In this document: positions 1-7,704 of the stretch, one piece after another
Numbering within the stretch: position 1 is the stretch's first letter
Layout: every line of letters starts with the position of its first letter
From: Bradyrhizobium diazoefficiens
GTDB taxonomy: Bacteria; Pseudomonadota; Alphaproteobacteria; Rhizobiales; Xanthobacteraceae
Assembly (NCBI RefSeq): GCF_016599855.1
Contig: NZ_CP067041.1
Span: 6,974,501 to 7,038,500 of the forward strand
Length of the DNA: 64,000 bases
Reading direction: 5' to 3'
Translations under genes and position numbers: made by a program
Notes under the pieces: model-generated
What the model was told of the DNA's origin: nothing
The model's input: the letters and a program-made list of their open reading frames with translations, nothing else
Databases searched by the model: none

Positions 1-1121
1 TCCAGGACACCAGTGAGATCCACTTCAACACCACACCGCAACGCCGTCGCGGGCTGGGGGAGATCGGCCATGGCAATAGTCACGGCGTGCTGCTGCACCC
101 ATTGCTGGCGGTGGATGCAGACAATGGCACCTGCCTGGGGCTTTTGAGCGGCGAGGTGTGGACGCGTGAGGGCCGTCGGACCGTCTCGCATGACAGCCGC
201 GAGCTGTCAGACAAGGAATCGCAGCGCTGGATTGCCACCGCCCTTGCAGCCAAGCCGCGGTTGGCGAGCGCCACAGGGGTGACCCTGCTTGGTGACCGCG
301 AGAGCGACATCTTTGCTCTTTATGCCAGCGCGGCCGAGCAGGGCTATCACGTGATTGCCCGCAGCATGCATGATCGCAAGCTGGCCGACATGGCGGGCTT
401 GTATGCAGCCATCGACGCCATGGTGTCGGTGGAGCGTCGCACGATCCAATTGCCTGCGCGTGCGCAACGGCCGGCACGTCAGGCCAATCTCGAACTTCGC
501 TTTGGTGCAATCGAACTGGCTCGGCCGCAAAGCAAGTTCCTGCGCGATTTGCCGAAAAGCCTGCCTCTGGCCGTCGTCGATGTCCGCGAGATCAATGCCG
601 GCCCCGACGTCGAGCCGCTGCACTGGTGCCTCCTCACCTCTCACGAGGTCGCAGCTGCGGAGGACGCCTGGCGCATCGTCGAATGGTACAAGCAGCGCTG
701 GATCATCGAGCAGTTCTTCCGTATCCTCAAGACACAAGGCCTCAAGCTCGAGGACAGCCAAATCGGTTCCGCCGATCGGCTCCTGAAGCTGGTGGCCATC
801 GCTGCCAAAGCGGCTGTGATCACGATCCAGCTTCTACAAGCGCGTGACGGCAGCAAGCAGTCCGCCCACATCGCCTTCAACGCCAGCGAGATCGCAATGC
901 TGGTTGCTCTAAACCAGCAGTACGAAGCCAAAAGTAAGCGGCTGAAGAACCCGCATCTGCCCGACAGCTTGGCTTGGGCCGCCTGGATCATCGGCCGCCT
1001 CGGCGGCTGGGATGGCTACCCATCTTCCAGGCCGCCAGGCCCCATCACCTTCAGAAACGGTCTCCAATACTTCCATGCCGCCGCAGCCGGATGGAGCCTC
1101 AGAGATACGTGCATGCCCTAG
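1..1121 (+). CDS. IS4-family (Tn5-like) DDE transposase, 5' end outside window
   Basis: The reading frame is open from the first bases of the window, so the N-terminus is missing and the first GTG inside it (base 87) is not the start. Three catalytic regions of the Tn5-like IS4 family are visible: the first Asp in QDTSEI at the window edge, the second in LLGDRESDIF, and the YREK-type Glu region WYKQRWIIEQFFRILK, followed by a hydrophobic C-terminal domain. The protein cuts and joins IS DNA ends. The catalytic residues seen are intact, so the element may be active. The TAG stop at 1119-1121 is directly followed by an intergenic palindromic repeat, so the IS right end must lie at or very near the stop codon. 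Confidence 0.9.
   Translation, partial: QDTSEIHFNTTPQRRRGLGEIGHGNSHGVLLHPLLAVDADNGTCLGLLSGEVWTREGRRTVSHDSRELSDKESQRWIATALAAKPRLASATGVTLLGDRESDIFALYASAAEQGYHVIARSMHDRKLADMAGLYAAIDAMVSVERRTIQLPARAQRPARQANLELRFGAIELARPQSKFLRDLPKSLPLAVVDVREINAGPDVEPLHWCLLTSHEVAAAEDAWRIVEWYKQRWIIEQFFRILKTQGLKLEDSQIGSADRLLKLVAIAAKAAVITIQLLQARDGSKQSAHIAFNASEIAMLVALNQQYEAKSKRLKNPHLPDSLAWAAWIIGRLGGWDGYPSSRPPGPITFRNGLQYFHAAAAGWSLRDTCMP
1..1121 (+). mobile_element. Insertion sequence, IS4 type, right part only
   Basis: This is the part of the insertion sequence that carries the transposase above. The left end is outside the window, so terminal inverted repeats and target duplication cannot be checked. The right boundary is inferred to be near 1111-1121. 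From 1122 on, the DNA matches the inside of an intergenic palindromic repeat found elsewhere in the window, while the outer bases of that repeat arm are replaced by IS sequence. Confidence 0.6.
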
Positions 1122-1234
1122 GGCGAAGGCCGGGACCCATACCCCCAGGGAGAAGTTGCGGTGCGGGCCGGTAACTCCGAATCTTCGCCAAACCCAATTC
1201 GATGGTTATGGGTCCCGGCCTTCGCCGGGACGAC
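1122..1234. repeat. Intergenic palindromic repeat, family A, copy 1
   Basis: Inverted arms at 1122-1141 and 1207-1226 are perfectly complementary over about 20 bases (core GGGTCCCGGCCTTCGCC on the right arm). The right arm continues into GGGACGAC, but the matching outer bases of the left arm are absent because IS sequence begins there. Other family A copies are at 23976, 44591 and 50929. It lies just downstream of the biotin carboxylase gene and may act as its transcript end. Confidence 0.75.
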
Positions 1235-1244
1235 AAACTAAAAT

Positions 1245-3221
1245 CTACCCCGCCCCGATCTCCGCCACGATCCGGCCCGTCGTCACCTGCTCGCCCTCGG
1301 CGACGTCGAGCGCCGAAACTACGCCGTCGATGCTCGCCTTGTGGACGTGCTCCATCTTCATCGCTTCCAGCGTCATTAGCGGCTGGCCGGCGGTGACACG
1401 GTCGCCCGGCTTGACGAACACAGCGACGACGCGGCCGTTCATGGCGGCGCGGACTTTTCCGTCGCCGCCATTGCTTGCTGCAGCTTTTGGCGCAGCGAGC
1501 GTCAAATCGTTCGCCGCGAGCGGGATGCCGCGATGCTGGAAGTAGAGCCGGTCGCCATCGCGAAGGAATTTTGCGCTGTCCATCACGCCGTCATGACGGA
1601 AGCGGATCGCGTCGGAATCGAGCTGGTCGATCTCGAATCTGTCCTGGCGACCTTCGGTGCTGACGATGTAGCCGCCGTCGCGCTCGCGGGTGACTTCGAG
1701 CTCGTGCGTCTGACTGGCGATTTCAACTTTCGCCGGCAATGGGAACGTTGCGGACAGGCTTCGGCCACTTTTCCATGACGGCGCGCGCGGGCTTGTGACG
1801 TAGAGCAGCAGGCCCGCCAGTGCCACCTCGACTCCTGCATTTTCCCGCGGCGCCAGCAGCTCGTCGCGATGCGCACCGATGAACGCCGTCGTCGCCTCGC
1901 CCTTGGCAAAGTCACGATGACGCAGGCACGACATCAGGAAGGCCTGGTTCGTCGTCACGCCAAACGCCGTGAGCTGTTCCAGTCCCACGATCAGCCGTCC
2001 CCGCGCCTCCTCGCGCGTCGCGCCGTGGCTGATCAGCTTGGCGATCATGGAATCGTAGAACGGTGGGATCTCCGAGCCCGATTGCAGTGCGTGCTCGACG
2101 CGAACGCCATCCGGCACCTGCCAGCGGGCCATGCGGCCGGACTGCGGCATGAAATCTTGCGCAGCATCTTCCGAGCACAGCCGCACTTCGATGGCGTGAC
2201 CTGAGAAGCGGATGTCCTGCTGCTTGACCGGCAATGGCTCGCCGCGCGCAACGCGCAGCTGCAATTCGACGAGATCGAGCCCGGTGATCGCCTCGGTCAC
2301 GGGATGCTCGACCTGGAGACGCGTGTTCATCTCCATGAAGTAGAATTCGTCGCTGGCATCGAGCAAAAACTCCAGCGTGCCGGCGCCCTCATAGCGCAGT
2401 GCCTTCACCGCTGATACCGCAACCTCGCCCATTTTCGCGCGCAACTCCGGCGTCACCGCGGGCGATGGCGCCTCCTCGATCAGCTTCTGGTGCCGCCGCT
2501 GCACCGAGCAGTCTCGCTCGCCGAGATGGATGGCGTTGCCGTGGCTATCGCCGAACACCTGGATCTCGATATGGCGAGGATTTTGGATGGCGCGTTCGAG
2601 AATCACCGTGGGATCGCCAAACGCTGCTTTCGCTTCCGACCGCGCGCTGCGCAGGGCCTCGGGGAAGAGCGCCGCGTCGCTGACGAGCCGCATGCCGCGC
2701 CCACCACCACCTGCGACCGCCTTGATCATGACGGGGAAGCCGATCTTCCCGGCTTCCGCCAGCATGAACTCGTCGCTCTGGTCCGCGCCCTGATAGCCGG
2801 GCACGCAGGGCACACCAGCCTTGCTCATAATCTCCTTGGCGCCGGCTTTGTTGCCCATGGCCTCGATTGCCTGCAGCGACGGGCCGATGAAGACGAGGCC
2901 CGCATCCTTGCACGCCTGCGCGAACTCCTCGTTCTCGGCGAGGAAGCCGTAGCCGGGATGGATGGCATCCGCGCCGCTCGCCTTGGCTGCGGCGATGATC
3001 GCGGGGATGTTGAGATAGGATTGCGCCGGCAGCGCTTCACCGATCACGACGGCCTGATCGGCTTGCTTCACGTGCAGCGCGTCACGATCGGCATCCGAAT
3101 AGACCGCGACCACGCTTAGGCCTAGTTGCCGCGCGCTGCGCATCACGCGTAGCGCGATCTCGCCGCGATTGGCGACCAGGACCTTGAAGAACGGCCGGTG
3201 CTGCACTGATCCGTTCCTCAT
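1245..3221 (-). CDS. Biotin-dependent acyl-CoA carboxylase, biotin carboxylase/BCCP subunit
   Basis: This is the alpha subunit of a methylcrotonyl-/geranyl-/propionyl-type acyl-CoA carboxylase (658 residues). It carboxylates biotin with ATP and bicarbonate and presents it to the partner carboxyltransferase. The biotin carboxylase domain starts with ANRGEIALRVMR, has the glycine-rich ATP loop GGGGRGMR near residue 170, RDCSVQRRHQK, and EMNTRLQVEHPVTE near residue 300. A linker/BT region leads to a C-terminal biotinyl domain with EAMKMEH, biotinyl lysine about residue 622. The ATG overlaps the TGA of the upstream beta-subunit gene (ATGA, 3218-3221), so translation is probably coupled. Substrate cannot be fixed from sequence; the BKACE and dehydrogenase neighbours favour branched or terpenoid acyl-CoA. 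Confidence 0.93.
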   Translation of the reverse strand: MRNGSVQHRPFFKVLVANRGEIALRVMRSARQLGLSVVAVYSDADRDALHVKQADQAVVIGEALPAQSYLNIPAIIAAAKASGADAIHPGYGFLAENEEFAQACKDAGLVFIGPSLQAIEAMGNKAGAKEIMSKAGVPCVPGYQGADQSDEFMLAEAGKIGFPVMIKAVAGGGGRGMRLVSDAALFPEALRSARSEAKAAFGDPTVILERAIQNPRHIEIQVFGDSHGNAIHLGERDCSVQRRHQKLIEEAPSPAVTPELRAKMGEVAVSAVKALRYEGAGTLEFLLDASDEFYFMEMNTRLQVEHPVTEAITGLDLVELQLRVARGEPLPVKQQDIRFSGHAIEVRLCSEDAAQDFMPQSGRMARWQVPDGVRVEHALQSGSEIPPFYDSMIAKLISHGATREEARGRLIVGLEQLTAFGVTTNQAFLMSCLRHRDFAKGEATTAFIGAHRDELLAPRENAGVEVALAGLLLYVTSPRAPSWKSGRSLSATFPLPAKVEIASQTHELEVTRERDGGYIVSTEGRQDRFEIDQLDSDAIRFRHDGVMDSAKFLRDGDRLYFQHRGIPLAANDLTLAAPKAAASNGGDGKVRAAMNGRVVAVFVKPGDRVTAGQPLMTLEAMKMEHVHKASIDGVVSALDVAEGEQVTTGRIVAEIGAG

Positions 3222-4834
3222 GGGCGGGCCACCGAGAATTGCATGCGCTGAGGTGTGCGCGAATCGCCCTCGCGGCAGATCGCAAGCACTTCGGACAGCA
3301 CCGCGCGAGTGTCGCGCGGATCGATCACACCGTCATCGAGCACGCGCGCGCTGGTCGAGAACACGTCCATCTGACCGTCAAACACGCCGATGATCTCAGC
3401 CTTCATGGCGTCGAGCCTGTCCTTCTCGATCGGTTTGCCCCGGCGCGCGGCGGCGGCCTCGGTCACGATCGCCATGGTCTCGGCGGCCTGCTCGCCGCCC
3501 ATCACGGCGGTCTTGGCGTTCGGCCAGGAGAAGCAGAAGCGCGGATGGAAGCCGCGGCCGCACATTCCGTAATTGCCGGCACCGAAGGACGCGCCGCAAT
3601 AGATGGTGATCTGCGGCACGGTTGCCGAGGTCACCGCCTGGATCATCTTCGAGCCGTGCTTGATCATGCCGGCTTCTTCATAGGCTTTGCCGACCATGTA
3701 GCCGGTGGTGTTGTTGAGATAGAGGATCGGCGTGCGGGTCTGGCAACAGGCCTGGATGAAATGCGTCGCCTTGTTGGCGCCGGCGGGATCGAGCGGACCG
3801 TTGTTGGTGATGATGCCGATGGCCTGACCTTCGATGCGGGCATGGCCGCAGACAGTGGCGGGACCGTAATTCGGCGCCATCTCGGTGAAGTCGGAATCGT
3901 CGACGATGCGAGCGATCACCTGCTTCATGTCCACGGTGCGCTTGTGGTCCATCGGCATGATGCCGAGCAGCTCGTCGTGATCGTAGCGCGGCGACTTGAA
4001 TTGCGGCATGGCCCTGGCCGGACGTTCCCATTCCAGCGCCGCCATGATCTCGCGCGCGATGCGCAGTGCGTCGCGGTCGTCCTCGGCGAGATAATCGCCG
4101 AGCCCGGAGATTTGGGTGTGCATCTCGGCGCCGCCGAGCTCTTCCTCGGTCGCAATCTCTCCGGTTGCGGCTTTCAGCAGCGGCGGTCCGGCAAGGAAGG
4201 CGCGGGTGCGGCCGCGGACCATGACGATGTAATCAGACAGGCCGGTCTGGTACGCGCCGCCAGCGGTGGACGAGCCATGCGTGACGGTGACGACCGGAAG
4301 GCCTGCCGCCGAGAGCCGGGCGAGATTGCGAAAGATATTGCCGCCGCGGACAAAATCCTCGACGCGGTAGCGCAACAGATTAGCCCCGGCGCTCTCGACG
4401 AGTTGCACATAAGGCAGCTTGTTCTCCAGCGCGAGCTCCTGCACCCGCAACGTCTTGTCGAGGCCGTAAGGCTGGAGCGCGCCGGCATCGATACCGGAAT
4501 CGCTGGCACTGACCATGCAGCGGACGCCCGAGACGAAGCCGATGCCGGCGATAATGCCGCCGCCGGGCACGCTCTTGTCCGGGTCCGGCACGTCGAACAT
4601 GTAGCCGGCGAGCGTCGACAGCTCGATGAAGGGCGCGCCGGGGTCGAGCACCAGTGCGACGCGCTCGCGCGGCAGCAATTGGCCACGCTTGTGGAAACGA
4701 TCTTTCGCACCGGCGGATGCCGCGCGCGTGCGCTCCTCGAGCGCGCGCATGCGGTCGATCAGCGCGAGCATGCCGTCGCGATTGGCTTGGTAGGCGGGGC
4801 TGCCGGGGGAGATGGTGTTTTCGAGAGTGGACAT
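3218..4834 (-). CDS. Acyl-CoA carboxylase carboxyltransferase (beta) subunit
   Basis: The protein (538 residues) transfers CO2 from carboxybiotin to an acyl-CoA. It has the two crotonase-like carboxyltransferase halves: the N half includes SAGANLLRY, GSSTAGGAY and LAGPPLLKAATGE followed by LGGAEMH; the C half includes NNGPLDPAGANKATHFI, NNTTGYMVG, GASFGAGNYGM and MGGEQAAE. This layout is that of MCC-beta (LiuB) and geranyl-CoA carboxylase beta (AtuC). The usual MCC stretch around the substrate gate is not well conserved here, so 3-methylcrotonyl-CoA is not assured. Start ATG 4834 is chosen because GGGAAAGAG lies just upstream and the longer open frame runs through an intergenic repeat. Its stop overlaps the alpha-subunit start. 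Confidence 0.92.
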   Translation of the reverse strand: MSTLENTISPGSPAYQANRDGMLALIDRMRALEERTRAASAGAKDRFHKRGQLLPRERVALVLDPGAPFIELSTLAGYMFDVPDPDKSVPGGGIIAGIGFVSGVRCMVSASDSGIDAGALQPYGLDKTLRVQELALENKLPYVQLVESAGANLLRYRVEDFVRGGNIFRNLARLSAAGLPVVTVTHGSSTAGGAYQTGLSDYIVMVRGRTRAFLAGPPLLKAATGEIATEEELGGAEMHTQISGLGDYLAEDDRDALRIAREIMAALEWERPARAMPQFKSPRYDHDELLGIMPMDHKRTVDMKQVIARIVDDSDFTEMAPNYGPATVCGHARIEGQAIGIITNNGPLDPAGANKATHFIQACCQTRTPILYLNNTTGYMVGKAYEEAGMIKHGSKMIQAVTSATVPQITIYCGASFGAGNYGMCGRGFHPRFCFSWPNAKTAVMGGEQAAETMAIVTEAAAARRGKPIEKDRLDAMKAEIIGVFDGQMDVFSTSARVLDDGVIDPRDTRAVLSEVLAICREGDSRTPQRMQFSVARP

Positions 4835-4849
4835 GACTCTTTCCCAGTC

Positions 4850-4944
4850 GTCGTTCCGGGGCGCGCGTAGCGCGAGCCCGGAATCCATACTCCCGATCGT
4901 GGTATGGATTCCGGGCCTGGCCCTTCGGGCCATCCCGGAATGAC
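4850..4944. repeat. Intergenic palindromic repeat, family B, copy 1
   Basis: Inverted arms run from GTCGTTCCGGGGCGC to the CCCGGAATGAC end, with inner arms CCCGGAATCCATAC and GTATGGATTCCGGG. The element fills the gap between the BKACE gene and the carboxyltransferase gene. Related copies are at 57021 and, as a hybrid, at 60877. Confidence 0.8.
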
Positions 4945-4953
4945 AGAGTGTAA

Positions 4954-5820
4954 CTACCGATTGGTCCCAAAGATCGTCCGCGCCTCCGCGGGGCTTGCAA
5001 TCTCGCGGCCGGCGCGGCGGGCGCAGGCAGCAATGGCCTCGATCAGCTGACCGTTCGACGTCACCTTGCTGCCGTCGGCAAGATAAAAGGTGTCCTCGAG
5101 GCCGGTGCGGAGATGGCCGCCGAGCTCGGCGCAGCGCTGGTGCAGTGGCCAGATCTCTTCGCGGCCGATCGCCGTGACCTGCCAATGTGCTTCGGGCTGC
5201 TTCAGCTTGATCAGGATCGGCAGCAGCTCCGGATCCGAAGGCATTCCCGAAGCGACGCCCATCACGAAGTTATATTCGAGCGGGCCCTTGTACATGCCGA
5301 CCTGACGGTACATGCCGACGCAGCGGACGATGCCGACGTCGAAACATTCGAACTCGGGGATGGTGCCGACCGCGTTCATGACGTCGAGATAGTCCTTCAC
5401 CTTCTCGACCGCGTTGTCGAACATCATGGGCGGCCAGGCCCAGGTGTTGTCGGCCTTCACCTTCAGATAATTCAGCGAGCCGGCGTTGCAGGCGGCGATC
5501 TCAGGCCTGGTCTCGCGGATGCAATCGAGCGCGCCGCTATAGTTCGGGCCGGAGACACCCGAGGTATGGTTGATGACCACGCCTGGGCAGGCTTCGCGGA
5601 TCGCCTGCTGGATCTCCTTGCTGACGGCGACTTCCCAGGACGGCAGATGACCCTTGTTCGGCGCCTGCTGACGCAGATGGATGTGCATGATGGACGCGCC
5701 GGCATCGAACGCAGCCCTGGCCTCGCGCGCCATCTGTTCGGGCGTCACCGGCACGTTGTGCTGCTTCGGGTCGGTGAGCACGCCGTTCAGCGCGCAGGTG
5801 ATGACGGCCTTGTCGCTCAT
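4954..5820 (-). CDS. BKACE-family (DUF849) beta-keto acid cleavage enzyme
   Basis: A 288-residue TIM-barrel protein of the 3-keto-5-aminohexanoate cleavage enzyme (Kce)/BKACE family. These zinc enzymes condense a beta-keto acid with acetyl-CoA and split it into acetoacetate and a new CoA ester. Visible signatures are ITCALNG at the N-terminus, the metal-binding IMHIHLR, INHTSG, CNAGSLNY, and the C-terminal GLEDTFYL. ATG 5820 (MSDKAV) is preferred to the upstream in-frame GTG 5838 because family members start just before the ITCALNG strand; neither has a strong ribosome binding site. The neighbouring carboxylase and acyl-CoA genes imply a role in an acyl-CoA catabolic route. The exact keto acid is unknown. 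Confidence 0.9.
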   Translation of the reverse strand: MSDKAVITCALNGVLTDPKQHNVPVTPEQMAREARAAFDAGASIMHIHLRQQAPNKGHLPSWEVAVSKEIQQAIREACPGVVINHTSGVSGPNYSGALDCIRETRPEIAACNAGSLNYLKVKADNTWAWPPMMFDNAVEKVKDYLDVMNAVGTIPEFECFDVGIVRCVGMYRQVGMYKGPLEYNFVMGVASGMPSDPELLPILIKLKQPEAHWQVTAIGREEIWPLHQRCAELGGHLRTGLEDTFYLADGSKVTSNGQLIEAIAACARRAGREIASPAEARTIFGTNR

Positions 5821-5920
5821 GCCTGGGATGTCTCGCACGTCGAGGATTCAACACTTGAGATCATGTGATGCGCGGCATGCGGCTTCTTGCGCGGAGAAGC
5901 TGAAGAAACGAGATGCCGTG

Positions 5921-6007
5921 GGGTGGGCAAAGGCGCTCTCGCGCCGTGCCCACCATGTTTCGGCATGTGGCAAGAATGGTGGGCACGCTTTCGCTTTGCC
6001 CACCCTA
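5921..6007. repeat. Intergenic palindromic repeat, family C, copy 1
   Basis: The outer arms GGGTGGGCAAAG (5921-5932) and CTTTGCCCACCC (5994-6005) are inverted copies, and internal GTGCCCACCAT and ATGGTGGGCAC form a second nested pair. The second copy follows mutS at 59977-60068. It separates the AraC-type regulator from BKACE. Confidence 0.85.
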
Positions 6008-6018
6008 CGAGAGCGATG

Positions 6019-6819
6019 CTAGCCCGCTTCGGCTAGCCGCACCGTCTCGCTGCTGCGGTAGATCGCAAGGTCGCGCGAGCCGACGAAGATCGCGCGCGGC
6101 TTCAATCCGTAGAAGCGGCGGATGGAGTGGCTGAAATGCGTGGAGTCGGGATAGCCGATATCCTGCGCGAGATGGGCGAGATTGAGGTCCTGATTGGCGA
6201 AGTGAAGCAGATGCCGCGCGCGCTTCCAGGCGCGGAAGGAGCGGAAGGAGATGCCAGTCTCTTCCTTGAACAGATGCAGGAAGCGCGAGGCGGAAAGGCC
6301 CGCCTCGGCTGCGCATGTATCCGCGGTCAGCGGCTCGCCGGAGAAGCGACTGATGCGCGCGACCGCACGCATCACCCGCGGATCGAGCGCGCGGCGCAGC
6401 AGCGCCTCGCCAAAGCACATCTCGTCGAATTCGGCGGTGGTGATGTCGTTATAGCGGCGCTGGCGCAGCAGCGCGTAGGCGGCGAGGATTTTTCGGGCAT
6501 AGGCGGCCCGATCAGGTCCCATCAGCCGCTGGGCCAAGGCCTCGATCACGCCATCCGGCATACTTTCCGGCTCGAGCGTCACGCTGATGGCAGTGCGGTA
6601 GTCGCTGGCAATGGAATGGCGCTGGTTCGGCAGTGTGACGAACAGCTCGCCCGTGGCGAGGACGTCGTCGATGGTCAGATGCAGGCTGCCTTTGACCGCG
6701 ACATAAACGTGGCAGCAGCCAGGGGTCCGCTTGCGGGGGCGGCCGAGCAGGCCGGCATAAAACACCCGCTCCGGCGTGATCAGCATCAGATGATCGGATT
6801 CGCGACCCTTGTCTTCCAT
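6019..6819 (-). CDS. AraC/XylS-family transcriptional regulator
   Basis: A DNA-binding regulator of 266 residues. The N-terminal half looks like a cupin-type effector domain (VYVAVKGSLHLTIDD, then LPNQRHSI). The last 100 residues hold the paired helix-turn-helix motifs typical of AraC: AEAGLSASRFLHLFKEETG and LAQDIGYPDSTHFSHSIRR, followed by FYGLKPRAI. ATG 6819 is preferred over the far upstream start of the open frame because AGGAGGA lies 6 to 12 bases before it. It sits inside the acyl-CoA gene cluster and probably controls the flanking genes in response to a pathway intermediate; this is inference from position. Confidence 0.9.
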   Translation of the reverse strand: MEDKGRESDHLMLITPERVFYAGLLGRPRKRTPGCCHVYVAVKGSLHLTIDDVLATGELFVTLPNQRHSIASDYRTAISVTLEPESMPDGVIEALAQRLMGPDRAAYARKILAAYALLRQRRYNDITTAEFDEMCFGEALLRRALDPRVMRAVARISRFSGEPLTADTCAAEAGLSASRFLHLFKEETGISFRSFRAWKRARHLLHFANQDLNLAHLAQDIGYPDSTHFSHSIRRFYGLKPRAIFVGSRDLAIYRSSETVRLAEAG

Positions 6820-6975
6820 TGGGGATCCTCCTCGCGCTGCTCTCTGGCCGCTGCGGACGGAGGTCACCTTAGCGGAAATCTGGGCGCTGTCACGACGGGA
6901 TAGCGCTGTCATGGAGCAAAGGGGGCATTCCGGGGCGCGGAACTCTTCATCATCGCCATTGTCCCGGCGAAGGAG

Positions 6976-7632
6976 CTACGCCCTCACGCGCGGCGCAACG
7001 TTCTGCTCGGCGCCGGCCTTCTGCTCCGTGGCAACCGCGCGCTTGAAACCGTCGCGCTGCTGCAGGCGTGCCCAATAGGCTGCGACGTTCGGCCCAAAAT
7101 CCTTGGCAAGGCCGATATTGTCGGCGAGGCGGAGCGCGTAACCGATGACAATGTCTGCGGCGGTGAAGCGGCCTGCGCACAAGGTTTCGGCATTCGCGGT
7201 CGCAGCCTCAACGGCGCGCAGCCGCCCCAAGAACCACTTGGCATAGTCGGTCGCAACTTGCGGATTGCGGCGCTCCTCCGGTTCGAGCTGGGTGTAGCGG
7301 AGCACCAGCGTCTGCGGGAAGGTTAACGTGGCATCGCTGAAATACATCCAGTTCAGGAACGCGCCATAGGCGGGATCCTCGGGGCCGATCATCAGCTGCG
7401 TCGGGCCGTATTTGACGCCGAGATAATGGCAGATGCCGGAGGACTCCGTCATCTTCGTCTCGCCATCGAGCATGAAGGGAATCGTGCCGAGCGGATTGAC
7501 CGCGAGATATTCCTTGGCGAAGACTCGCGGCGGGAACGGCAGCATCTCCAGTTCATATGGCAGCCCCATCTCCTCCAGCATCCAGAGCGGACGGAACGAG
7601 CGCGCGGCGTCGCAATGATAGAGCGTGATCAT
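6976..7632 (-). CDS. Glutathione S-transferase family protein
   Basis: A soluble 218-residue protein with the two-domain GST layout. The N-terminal thioredoxin-like domain begins MITLYHCDAARSFRPLWMLEE and has the cis-proline loop NPLGTIPFML and the glutathione gamma-glutamyl contact ETKMTESSGI. The C-terminal helical domain contains the N-capping box FTAADIVIGYAL. It would conjugate, isomerise or reduce an electrophilic substrate with glutathione. ATG 7632 is preceded by AAAGGAAA. A 15-codon reading frame lies between it and the acyl-CoA dehydrogenase gene upstream, so it may belong to that operon. Confidence 0.9.
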   Translation of the reverse strand: MITLYHCDAARSFRPLWMLEEMGLPYELEMLPFPPRVFAKEYLAVNPLGTIPFMLDGETKMTESSGICHYLGVKYGPTQLMIGPEDPAYGAFLNWMYFSDATLTFPQTLVLRYTQLEPEERRNPQVATDYAKWFLGRLRAVEAATANAETLCAGRFTAADIVIGYALRLADNIGLAKDFGPNVAAYWARLQQRDGFKRAVATEQKAGAEQNVAPRVRA

Positions 7633-7644
7633 CGAGTATTTCCT

Positions 7645-7692
7645 TTAGCGCATGATCCGGCGGACGTCGTCGTGATCGGCAGTAAACAACAT
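7645..7692 (-). pseudogene. 15-codon remnant resembling an acyl-CoA dehydrogenase N-terminus
   Basis: A tiny open frame MLFTADHDDVRRIMR ends in TAA, with the strong ribosome binding site AGAGGAAG just before its ATG. It sits 12 bases after the stop of the acyl-CoA dehydrogenase gene and 12 bases before the GST start. The peptide reads like the first helix of an acyl-CoA dehydrogenase; the true upstream dehydrogenase starts with the comparable FYTAEHDAFRDVMRRFVD. I infer a second dehydrogenase gene was deleted, leaving its start. A functional leader peptide that couples translation is the alternative. Confidence 0.45.
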
Positions 7693-7704
7693 GTCTTCCT
7701 CTCG

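Noticed and set aside
3239..4870. 543-codon open frame on the plus strand
   Set aside because: It is the antisense shadow of the carboxyltransferase gene; its translation is His/Arg/Asp-rich without any motif, typical of GC-rich mirror frames.
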